This document shows positions 1-5,659 of a stretch of DNA of 6,145 bases, piece by piece. Made by a program: the position numbers and the translations under genes. Position 1 is the first letter of the stretch. The number at the start of each line of letters is the position of its first letter. Under the pieces are notes generated by a model, which saw only the letters and a list, made by a program, of their open reading frames with translations, did not search any database and was not told where the DNA came from. The DNA comes from a bacterium (GTDB lineage Bacteria > SM23-31 > JAUVVT01): positions 1-6,145 of the forward strand of contig JAUWXV010000218.1 of assembly GCA_030616165.1 (NCBI GenBank). Reading direction: 5' to 3'.

Positions 1-1039
1 TGGATTATTTGGTGCCGGGATTTTGGCTGATTTTATTCAATACAGGATTTTTGAAAAATATATTATTCATTATACTGACGTTTTGTTGAAACATATCGAT
101 ATTAGATTTTTACAGGAAACATTAACCGGGGAATATGGGATTATCTCATTTGCTTTAACCTTGTGTCTTGGCGTAGTTTTACCAATTATATCAACATTTT
201 TTTTTGCATCAGCATTTGTGGAGGATTCAGGCTATCTTCCAAGGCTTAGCATCCTTCTCGATCGAACGTTAAAAAAGATTGGCATCAGCGGAAGAGCCAT
301 AATGCCAATTGCTCTTGGCTTCAGCTGTATTACAATGGCTATATTATCAACACGAATCCTTGAAACAAAAAAAGAGAGATTAATTACAGTAATTATTCTG
401 ATTTTGGGTATTCCCTGTTCCGCCCAGAGTAGTATACTATTTGCAGTTATAGCTACTACATCTATCAAGGCTGTATTCATAATGTTTATTGTAGTTAGTG
501 CTCAAATCATAGCTGCAGGTTATTTTCTAAATAAATTTATTCCGGGAGAAAAGTCTTCTTTTATTATGGAGATTCTTCCTTTGAGAATTCCAGAAATTAA
601 AAATGTTCTCTACAAAACAAGGTTAAGAGTAATAATGTTTATGCGGGAAGTATTTCCTATGTTTATGGTCGCTGGTATTATTATGTTTATACTCGACAAG
701 ATAAAAGTTCTGGAACTTATTGAGAAATTGGGAGAACCTATAGTAAAAAACTTCTGGGGACTCCCTTTAGAATCAACGGATGCATTAATTCTTGGATTTG
801 CACGAAAAGAAGCAGGGGCAGGTGTAATTAAATCTCTTGTCGATACTAACTTGTTAAATGAAGTTCAGACCATTATTATTGTTGTTGTTACCCTGTTATT
901 TGTCCCCTGTTTTTCTACTTTATTAGTTTTAATTAAGGAATACGGAATAAGAGATGCTTTGATTATGATATTTGGCGTCTTTATTTTTGCAATTCTTGCT
1001 GGAGGAATCTTAAATAATGTTTTGAGGTTTATTTATTAA
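1..1039 (+). CDS. feoB: Ferrous iron transporter FeoB, C-terminal membrane part (5' end outside window)
   Basis: This is the polytopic membrane domain of FeoB, the inner-membrane Fe(II) importer. The reading frame is open from base 2, so the gene starts upstream; the N-terminal G-protein domain is outside the window, and the TTG at 23 is internal. Visible family landmarks are the VEDSGYLPR segment (from 218), GFSC followed by a TR (317-328), IPCSAQ (410-427), GFARKEAGAG (from 794) and VPCFSTL (902 on). They match the two Gate repeats and the FeoB C-terminal region, with conserved Cys in both gates. Many hydrophobic stretches are spread through the 345 visible residues. The forms GFSC and PCSAQ differ from the GFGC and CGAR of E. 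coli FeoB; I recall PCSAQ in other anaerobe FeoB proteins, so this is probably a subfamily trait. The gene ends with TAA, 160 bases before a DtxR-type regulator that probably controls it. Identity is secure. Confidence 0.95.
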   Translation, partial: GLFGAGILADFIQYRIFEKYIIHYTDVLLKHIDIRFLQETLTGEYGIISFALTLCLGVVLPIISTFFFASAFVEDSGYLPRLSILLDRTLKKIGISGRAIMPIALGFSCITMAILSTRILETKKERLITVIILILGIPCSAQSSILFAVIATTSIKAVFIMFIVVSAQIIAAGYFLNKFIPGEKSSFIMEILPLRIPEIKNVLYKTRLRVIMFMREVFPMFMVAGIIMFILDKIKVLELIEKLGEPIVKNFWGLPLESTDALILGFARKEAGAGVIKSLVDTNLLNEVQTIIIVVVTLLFVPCFSTLLVLIKEYGIRDALIMIFGVFIFAILAGGILNNVLRFIY

Positions 1040-1059
1040 ATAAACTGGATTATTTTAAA

Positions 1060-1088
1060 AGAATTTAAAAAAAATTTATTTAAATTTT
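1060..1088 (+). terminator. A+T-only hairpin after feoB, weak terminator candidate
   Basis: Arms AATTTAAA (1062-1069) and TTTAAATT (1079-1086) are perfect reverse complements. A G-T pair and an A-T pair extend them outward, and the 3' side ends in TTTT. The stem has almost no G or C, so it would be unstable, and such inverted repeats arise by chance in sequence this A+T-rich. It is listed only because it lies just after the feoB stop codon. Confidence 0.2.
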
Positions 1089-1132
1089 CAAATTGGTTAA
1101 GTATGATATGGCAGGGACATGCAAATTGTCTG

Positions 1133-1161
1133 ATTAACTAATATTATATCGTATTTATAAT
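1133..1161 (+). promoter_or_regulatory. Candidate promoter of the DtxR-family gene with overlapping palindrome
   Basis: A perfect -10 box TATAAT lies at 1156-1161. Sixteen bases upstream is a weak -35 match, TTAACT (1134-1139). The -35 sits inside the small palindrome ATTA-AC-TAAT (1133-1142). A second arm, TTGGTTAA (1093-1100), is complementary at 7 of 8 positions to TTAACTAA (1134-1141). A repressor bound over the -35 would block transcription, so autoregulation by the downstream metal regulator is a reasonable guess. The ribosome binding site GGAG (1186-1189) follows, ten bases before the ATG. The -10 box is convincing; the operator is speculative because the arms are short and A+T-rich. 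Confidence 0.4.
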
Positions 1162-1199
1162 AGATATAAAAAATACAGACTTTATGGAGATAAAAAAAT

Positions 1200-1844
1200 A
1201 TGAAAGATATAAAAAAAGAAGAGATTTTAGAAGCAATATGGAGTTCCATAGAAAAAGGAAACGCTACAATAAGTAATGTCAAAAAAATATCACATATTTC
1301 AGTGGATTCGGAAGCATTAAATATTCTTGAAAAAGAAGATATAGTTAAAATAGATAATGACAAAATAAAATTCACAGATAAAGGAAAGGAAAAAGCAAGA
1401 ATTATAATCAGAAGGCACCGACTTGCTGAACGTTTAATGGTCGATATACTTGGTGTGAATTTAGAGAGCATAGAAGTTAGTGCATGTGAATATGAACATT
1501 TACTTGCACCAGGTATAACAGAAAGTATATGCACTCTTCTTGGTCATCCCAAAACTTGCCCTCATGGAAATACAATCCCCGAAGGAAAATGCTGTCTGGA
1601 AACAAGAAAAAATGTAGAAAATGTTCTAACTTCACTTGATAAAGTAGAAATAGGTAAAAGGATTAAAATAGCATATTTTTGTACTCAAAAACATCCAGTT
1701 TTACATAAATTAATTTCGTTTGGTTTAGTACCCGGCACTAATATTACTGTCCATCAAAAATCACCATCGTTTGTTATACAACTTGAAAATGCCCAGTTAG
1801 CACTCGAAAAGGATGTAGCATCCCGTATTTTCGTTTGGAAATGA
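1200..1844 (+). CDS. DtxR/MntR-family metal-dependent repressor with C-terminal FeoA-like domain
   Basis: This is a 214-residue cytosolic transcriptional repressor of the DtxR/IdeR/MntR family, which binds operator DNA when loaded with Fe(II) or Mn(II). Domains in order: winged helix-turn-helix (about 5-66), metal-binding dimerisation domain (67-145) beginning RRHRLAERL, and an SH3-like FeoA domain (about 147-214). By hand alignment with DtxR, H73 and E77 match H79 and E83, and C96, E99 and H100 match the C102/E105/H106 ligand set. E8 falls where DtxR has M10 and MntR has D8. A CPHG...IP.G.CC segment (120-132) adds three cysteines absent from DtxR itself. The position after feoB, the cysteine ligand and the FeoA domain argue for iron sensing and control of Feo uptake. 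Start: ATG 1200 with GGAG ten bases upstream. Family assignment is firm; metal specificity is inferred. Confidence 0.93.
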   Translation: MKDIKKEEILEAIWSSIEKGNATISNVKKISHISVDSEALNILEKEDIVKIDNDKIKFTDKGKEKARIIIRRHRLAERLMVDILGVNLESIEVSACEYEHLLAPGITESICTLLGHPKTCPHGNTIPEGKCCLETRKNVENVLTSLDKVEIGKRIKIAYFCTQKHPVLHKLISFGLVPGTNITVHQKSPSFVIQLENAQLALEKDVASRIFVWK

Positions 1845-2196
1845 TTTATCACCGAAATTTATTTTTAAACAGAGAAGAGAAAAGCTAAAATATCTGGAAT
1901 TCATTGTTAAAATATTTTGTCGAAAAATATAACTGGAATTACAATTTTAAATTATTTATTTCACTATTATTAAATAGTAAAAAAATCCTTGAATAAATAT
2001 ATTAAAAATTTTATATTAAATTATATTTAAAAAAGACTTTTTATTAAACATAATTCCAATGCAGAATAATATAAATAATTTCTGACCTGATTTAATAAAA
2101 AATGAAAATATTATGCACTTCACGCATAATTTCGATAGAATAATACAAATATAAAATTAGGTTTATTTTTAAATTTTTATAATCATAAAGGAAAAA
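1845..2196. other. Gene-free A+T-rich spacer, 352 bases
   Basis: No reading frame of convincing length or family resemblance is present on either strand, and no tRNA-like structure. It holds a 6-bp hairpin ACTATT/AATAGT with loop ATTA (1963-1978), an 8-base direct repeat CTGGAATT (1894-1901 and 1933-1940), and the stronger interrupted palindrome at 2110-2130 listed separately. The 3' end contains TATAAT (2178-2183), but that is too close to the next start codon for an ordinary leader. Apart from the palindrome I see nothing above what this composition gives by chance. Confidence 0.6.
2110..2130 (+). promoter_or_regulatory. Interrupted palindrome upstream of the PAS gene (operator or hairpin candidate)
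   Basis: Perfect 7-base arms ATTATGC (2110-2116) and GCATAAT (2124-2130) flank a 7-base spacer ACTTCAC. The 21-base span is the size of a typical dimeric repressor site, and its arms include G/C pairs in an otherwise A+T-rich spacer. It lies 66 bases before the ATG at 2197. A -10-like TAGAAT at 2136-2141 follows directly. It could be an operator or an RNA hairpin; no consensus I know fits it exactly. Confidence 0.35.
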
Positions 2197-2883
2197 ATGA
2201 AAAATTTTAAGAAAAAAAATGAAAAAATTCCCTTTGAATATCCGAGGAGTTTTTTAGAAAATATTGTAGTAAATAGTCCCGTAGGAATAATTATGACTGA
2301 TTACGATTTTATTATAAAATATATGAATGTTATTGCCCTTGATGTTCATAAAATTAAGCAGGAAGAATATTTTAACAAAGATATAAAGTTGACGGATTAT
2401 ATAATAGAACCTGAAAAGATTATCAATATAAAGGAACCACTTATTTCAGAAAAGGAAAATAACATTTGTATAACTTATGAAATTCAACATAATAACGATA
2501 GAAGGACAATCAGGGTAAAAGTCAATTTAGCCAGAGATGAATATTATAACCCTGTGGGTGGTTTCTTTTATATATGTGAGGATGTTACTGAGGTTAAAGA
2601 GCTTAGGGAAAAGGCGCATGAAATTGAAAAATATGAGACCCTCCATAATATGATAGTTACGTATAATCATGAAATTAATAATATCATTTCAGTTATTATG
2701 GGGAGAATTGAACTGCTTTTAAGAAAATCTAGTCCCCAGGATAAAAATTACAAAAGCATCAATGAAATATATAATTCCACAAAAAAACTCTCCGAAATAG
2801 TTAAAAAAATAAGAGAAATTAAGAAAATAAAAACTAAAGATTATGTCAATGGTATAAAAATGATTGATATTAATAATATTTAG
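2197..2883 (+). CDS. PAS-domain protein with histidine-kinase phosphoacceptor helix but no ATPase domain
   Basis: This is a 228-residue soluble signalling protein with no membrane segment. A PAS sensor fold spans about residues 18-132 (FLENIVVNSPVGIIMTD at its start, GGFFYICEDVTEVKEL at its end). A linker helix follows, then a dimerisation/phosphotransfer-like helix with an H-box, YNHEINN, in which H158 is the likely phosphoacceptor. A second helix (about 183-212) completes a two-helix hairpin. The protein stops soon after, at NGIKMIDI, so the N, G1 and G2 boxes of the HATPase_c domain are absent. The sequence after the stop codon shows no continuing kinase frame, so this is not an obvious frameshift. 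I recall similar short PAS proteins ending in a Y-V-x-G-x-K-M-I-D motif, which suggests a natural family. It may be phosphorylated in trans or act as a dimerisation module. Start: ATG with AAAGGA four bases upstream. No response regulator is adjacent. Confidence 0.82.
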   Translation: MKNFKKKNEKIPFEYPRSFLENIVVNSPVGIIMTDYDFIIKYMNVIALDVHKIKQEEYFNKDIKLTDYIIEPEKIINIKEPLISEKENNICITYEIQHNNDRRTIRVKVNLARDEYYNPVGGFFYICEDVTEVKELREKAHEIEKYETLHNMIVTYNHEINNIISVIMGRIELLLRKSSPQDKNYKSINEIYNSTKKLSEIVKKIREIKKIKTKDYVNGIKMIDINNI

Positions 2884-2954
2884 TTTTATTATTTTAAAGA
2901 AGTGTTCACAAAAGTTTTATTTAATTTCATATATTGGCTGCACAAGGTCTGGTA

Positions 2955-2978
2955 AAGTCAGGCAAGAATGCCTGACTT
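2955..2978. repeat. Perfect 10-bp hairpin, AGAA loop
   Basis: Arms AAGTCAGGCA (2955-2964) and TGCCTGACTT (2969-2978) are exact reverse complements around the loop AGAA. It is the strongest stem in the window. No T-run follows on the + strand (TTAATAG) and only CTTTACC on the - strand, so it is a poor intrinsic terminator despite lying 71 bases after the PAS gene stop. It fits better as the end of a dispersed palindromic repeat, or possibly as a structure that protects an mRNA 3' end. Confidence 0.7.
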
Positions 2979-3146
2979 AATAGTATTGTGTGTATTATAA
3001 GTATTAGCCGACCTACGCCAAATAACCTCTGTTATTCTCCCAAAATACTCGGAGGGATTCCATAATAAACAATATACTATAGTACGCCATAAAAAATTAG
3101 ATTCCTCATAAAAATTCGGTAGGAATGACAAACAAAATTTATTCAA
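2979..3146. repeat. Hairpin-rich intergenic segment, probable worn dispersed repeat
   Basis: This segment continues from the 2955-2978 hairpin and contains more small inverted repeats: AATAAC/GTTATT with loop CTCT (3021-3036), CTCC/GGAG (3037-3054), and ATTCCT/AGGAAT (3101-3126). It is locally richer in G and C than the flanking spacers. On the - strand the last one reads TGTCATTCC, then 14 bases, then GAGGAATCT. That resembles the TGTCATTC...GAATCT palindromic elements I recall as scattered through many bacterial genomes. A 62-codon frame on the - strand here has no recognisable family and is not annotated as a gene. Together with 2884-2954 this fills a 290-base stretch without a gene. The repeat interpretation is inference. 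Confidence 0.45.
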
Positions 3147-3173
3147 ACAAGAACTGAATATTTATGCAACTAA

Positions 3174-3710
3174 GTTAAAGAAATACTTGAGATGAAAGGA
3201 CTAACTCCTGATATGGAAAGCGATGCTGAACTTATTTTAGAATTATACTCAAATGGAAATGCAAGTGCTATTTATAGATGACTTTCAGATGAAGATATAG
3301 AAAGAATAATGAAATATCCAACAACTATGCCTGCCAGCGATGGCAGTATTGTTGCAATGAATAAAAGTGTTCCCCATCCAAGAAATTATGGCACGTTTCC
3401 CCGTGTTTTATCTTTATACGTAAGGGAAAAAGGACTAATTACGCTTGAAGATGCAATAAGAAAAATGACATCGCTTCCTGCTTCAAGGATTGGTATTAGA
3501 GATGCTGGTATAATCTCTGTGGGGAAACGTGCTGATATCGTCATTTTCGACCCACATAACATTAAAGATAGGGCTACATGGGATAAACCTCATCAATATT
3601 CAGAAGGAATATTATATGTTTTCGTGAATGGTGAAATTATTGTGGAAAATGGAAGTATAATTGGAGAACTTTCTGGAAAAATAATCTATGGACATGGGAA
3701 AGAAAAATAA
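3174..3710 (+). pseudogene. N-acyl-D-amino-acid deacylase (D-aminoacylase) remnant, 5'-truncated with in-frame TGA
   Basis: Reading the frame of the 3309 ATG back to 3174 gives continuous similarity to the C-terminal third of D-aminoacylase family amidohydrolases, zinc enzymes that release D-amino acids from N-acyl forms. The match begins near KEILEMKGLTPDM and continues through LSDEDIERIMKYP, the metal-site ASDG (Asp codon 3339-3341), VPHPRNYGTFPRVL, ALRKMTSLPA-type sequence, RADIVIFDP and HQYSEGI, to a normal C-terminus. Two lesions are visible. TGA at 3279-3281 interrupts the frame between IYR and LSDED, and TAA at 3171-3173 ends the similarity on the 5' side. Roughly the first two thirds of a protein that is usually about 450-530 residues is missing, including the HxH metal-binding segment. 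The ATG at 3309 is an internal Met, and a 133-residue product would lack most of the catalytic barrel. It is almost certainly non-functional. Confidence 0.88.
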
Positions 3711-3740
3711 GTGTTGAATATTAAAAATTTTTTTAACAAA

Positions 3741-3768
3741 TTGTAAAAAAGATACAGATAACTACAAA
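3741..3768 (+). promoter_or_regulatory. Weak promoter candidate for the downstream four-gene cluster
   Basis: TTGTAA (3741-3746) and TACAAA (3763-3768) are separated by 16 bases and match the sigma-70 consensus at about four of six positions each. They lie in the 98-base gap between the pseudogene and the TTG-started gene, where a promoter would be expected if the cluster is transcribed independently. The match is poor, and the composition makes such hits common. Confidence 0.2.
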
Positions 3769-3797
3769 TACTATTGTAAAATGTAATCAAATATGAC

Positions 3798-3801
3798 GGA
3801 G
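3798..3801 (+). promoter_or_regulatory. Ribosome binding site that fixes a TTG start
   Basis: GGAG at 3798-3801 stands seven bases before the TTG at 3809-3811. No in-frame ATG or GTG precedes the first zinc-binding cysteine (codon 5 from this TTG). The spacing and the need to include the CxxC pair make TTG the only sensible start. Confidence 0.8.
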
Positions 3802-3808
3802 ATAAAAT

Positions 3809-4174
3809 TTGGCATATATATGTAAAAACTGTGGGAAGCAGTATGATATAACCCTATTTCAGTTTGGTAAAAAGATAAAGTGCGAATGTGGAGTAATGGT
3901 TGATGCATCTCAACCAATGAAAATTAATCTTAATAACGATTACAAAGAAAAACTAATAAAAAGAATAGAAGAAGAAAAATATAGGAAGCTTCAAAGGATG
4001 ACTGATAAAGTTTGCTCTTTGATTTTAATATCTGATTATCCCGAAGTTGATATAGAAATTGAAAAAGAGAAAGTCAAACAAGAATGTTCAAAACTTTTTC
4101 CAGATAAACTTTATCTTTATGAAATGATTTATGAAACCAGATTTAAAAGACTGCTTAATCAATTTAGAAAATAA
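3809..4174 (+). CDS. Conserved zinc-ribbon protein of unknown function
   Basis: This is a 121-residue cytosolic protein starting at TTG. Residues 3-32 form a zinc ribbon with a C5-x2-C8 knuckle and a second knuckle shortened to C25-x-C27, separated by 16 residues. Residues 44-70 are highly charged and probably helical. The rest (about 65-121) is helical, with SDYPEVDIEIEKEK and a C-terminal LYEMIYETRFKRLLNQFR block that looks strongly constrained. Further cysteines are C69 and C93. I recall hypothetical proteins from anaerobes with the same ribbon and the same FPDKLYLYEMIYE-type ending, so this looks like a genuine family with no assigned role. The ribbon could bind zinc, iron or nucleic acid. 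It heads a closely spaced run, 33 bases ahead of the ferritin-like gene, which suggests co-expression. No function is assigned. Confidence 0.85.
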   Translation: MAYICKNCGKQYDITLFQFGKKIKCECGVMVDASQPMKINLNNDYKEKLIKRIEEEKYRKLQRMTDKVCSLILISDYPEVDIEIEKEKVKQECSKLFPDKLYLYEMIYETRFKRLLNQFRK

Positions 4175-4207
4175 TAAAAATAGACTTTAAATGTAAGGAG
4201 GATTATA

Positions 4208-4690
4208 ATGGCTATATATTTTTCTGGTGAAGAGATAGTGGAAATGGGGATTAAAATCGAGGAAATGGGACAGAAATTTTATGAAACTTACGTAAATAAG
4301 GCAAAAGATGAAAAGATAAAGGATTTGTTTAAATATTTAGGGGAGGAGGAAAAAAGGCATAAACAAATATTTCAAAATATTCTGGATTCTATAGAAAAAG
4401 GTGAATTTTATATATCTTATAGTGATGAAGAGGTAGATAGATATTTTAAGGCAATTATCGATACAAGAATTTTTTCAGATGAAGACTCCGCAATACAACT
4501 TGCAAAATCGGCAAAGGACGAAATGGAAGCTATTAACTTTGCTATCTCATTTGAGAAAGATACTATTATTTTCTTTTATGGATTTTTAGATTTTGTGAAG
4601 GAAAAGACGAGAGATATAGTCATGAGACTTGTTGAAGAGGAAAAGAGCCATATAAAACAATTATATGAAATCAAAAGTAAAATGGAATAA
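4208..4690 (+). CDS. Ferritin-like (rubrerythrin-type) diiron protein
   Basis: This is a 160-residue four-helix-bundle protein of the rubrerythrin/ferritin-like superfamily, without the C-terminal rubredoxin domain of classical rubrerythrin. The sequence shows an internal two-fold pattern. Helix 1 has IEEMGQKFY (E18 before Y25) and helix 2 has EEEKRH (E48, H51). Helix 3 has FEKDTIIFFY (E116) and helix 4 has EEEKSH (E145, H148). These glutamates and histidines are the expected diiron ligands. Family members reduce peroxide or handle iron in anaerobes; which applies here cannot be read from the sequence, and an electron donor would have to be separate. Start: ATG with a near-perfect AAGGAGG six bases upstream, the strongest ribosome binding site in the cluster. 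It lies 29 bases before the methyltransferase gene. Confidence 0.92.
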   Translation: MAIYFSGEEIVEMGIKIEEMGQKFYETYVNKAKDEKIKDLFKYLGEEEKRHKQIFQNILDSIEKGEFYISYSDEEVDRYFKAIIDTRIFSDEDSAIQLAKSAKDEMEAINFAISFEKDTIIFFYGFLDFVKEKTRDIVMRLVEEEKSHIKQLYEIKSKME

Positions 4691-4719
4691 CAATATATAC
4701 GTAAATAGAGAAAGAAAAT

Positions 4720-5595
4720 ATGAGAAAAAACGTACTTGAATTATTAAAGGATAAGATACTTTTGATGGATGGTGGTATGGGCACAATGCTGATTGCATAT
4801 GGATTAACCGAAGACGAAGTGCCTGAAATCTGGAATCTTGAACATCCTGATAAAGTTGCTGGAATACACTCTGCTTATTATAATGCTGGGTCTGATATCA
4901 TTCAAACAAATACATTCGGAGCAAGCAGACTAAAACTTAAAAAAATTGGACTTGGAGACAAAACAGGAGAAATAAATACAGCAGCAGCTAAACTTGCTCT
5001 TGAAGTATGTCCTGAAAGTAAAAATGTGGCAGGAGATATCGGACCTACCGGTGAATTCTTACAGCCCTCTGGAACATACTCAGAGGAAGAATTTATTGAT
5101 GTATTTAAAGAACAGGCAGAGGCTTTAAAAGAGGGGGGAGTTCATCTTTTCAGTATAGAAACTATGTTTGATATCAGGGAAGCATTAACTGCGTTAAAGG
5201 CTGTTAAAAGTATTTCTAATTTACCAGTGTTTGCAGAAGTTACATTTAATATTACTCCAAAAGGTTTTTTTACTATGATGGGGGATTCCGTTGAAAAATG
5301 TATTAAAGAACTTGAATATAATGGTGCTGATGCTGTGGGAAGTAACTGCACCCTCAATAGTGAAAATATGCTTGAAGTTTTAAAGGAGATTAAAAAACAT
5401 GCTAAACTGCCAATTATTATACAGCCAAATGCTGGAAAACCTCAAATCATTGATGGGAAAGTTTTATATGAACAATCAATTCAAGAATATATCATTTATG
5501 TACAAAAGATGGTGGAGGAAGGAGTGAATATTATCGGAGGGTGCTGTGGAACTAATCCCGATTATATTAAGGAAATTTATAAAATAGTCCATTAA
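4720..5595 (+). CDS. Stand-alone homocysteine S-methyltransferase domain protein (split methionine synthase type)
   Basis: This 291-residue cytosolic (beta/alpha)8-barrel enzyme corresponds to the N-terminal homocysteine-binding domain of cobalamin-dependent methionine synthase (MetH). It transfers a methyl group, probably from a methylcorrinoid, to homocysteine to make methionine. Visible motifs are LLMDGGMGTML (14-24), IIQTNTFGASRLKL (60-73), GDIGPTGEFLQPSG (105-118), SIETM (145-149), FAEVTF (171-176), and the zinc ligands C210 (in GSNC) and C275-C276 (in GGCCGT). The length equals one MetH domain, so the folate, corrinoid and reactivation domains must be on other proteins. The next gene encodes a corrinoid activator, supporting a split system. 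Alternative methyl donors, such as S-methylmethionine or methylated amines, cannot be excluded. The ribosome binding site (GAGAAAG, 4708-4714) is weak, so translation may depend on the preceding gene 29 bases upstream. Confidence 0.92.
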   Translation: MRKNVLELLKDKILLMDGGMGTMLIAYGLTEDEVPEIWNLEHPDKVAGIHSAYYNAGSDIIQTNTFGASRLKLKKIGLGDKTGEINTAAAKLALEVCPESKNVAGDIGPTGEFLQPSGTYSEEEFIDVFKEQAEALKEGGVHLFSIETMFDIREALTALKAVKSISNLPVFAEVTFNITPKGFFTMMGDSVEKCIKELEYNGADAVGSNCTLNSENMLEVLKEIKKHAKLPIIIQPNAGKPQIIDGKVLYEQSIQEYIIYVQKMVEEGVNIIGGCCGTNPDYIKEIYKIVH

Positions 5596-5621
5596 AAAAT
5601 TGAGCAATTTATTTCTGAAAA

Positions 5622-5645
5622 TAACATCAAATATGTTACTTGATG
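5622..5645 (+). promoter_or_regulatory. Two mutually exclusive small hairpins before the activator gene
   Basis: TAACAT (5622-5627) pairs with ATGTTA (5633-5638), and CATCAA (5625-5630) pairs with TTGATG (5640-5645). Because they share bases, only one can form. They fill the 64-base gap before a gene with no clear ribosome binding site. Each stem is only six pairs, mostly A-T, so a regulatory role is speculative. Confidence 0.2.
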
Positions 5646-5659
5646 AATAAAACATTTAT

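Noticed and set aside
1097-1534. 145-codon open frame on the - strand
   Set aside because: It lies opposite the first half of the DtxR-family gene, has no recognisable motif and reads like a low-complexity Ser/Ile/Phe-rich antisense shadow.
1894-1940. Direct repeat CTGGAATT, possible CRISPR or iteron unit
   Set aside because: There are only two 8-base copies with unrelated flanks and no third unit at the same spacing.
2955-2978. Rho-independent terminator of the PAS gene
   Set aside because: The stem is strong, but no T-run follows on either strand, and it belongs to a larger hairpin-rich block.
2958-3146. 62-codon open frame on the - strand
   Set aside because: It runs through the hairpin-rich segment, matches no family I recognise, and its 3' end is formed by the perfect stem. 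It is more likely repeat DNA than a gene.
3309-3710. A 133-residue functional amidohydrolase starting at ATG 3309
   Set aside because: Similarity continues upstream past a TGA to about 3174, so this ATG is an internal Met. The product would lack most of the barrel and the HxH metal ligands.
3721-3736. Terminator after the deacylase remnant (A-run followed by T-run)
   Set aside because: AAAAATTTTTTT is self-complementary only without a loop and has no G/C stem, so it is expected from base composition.
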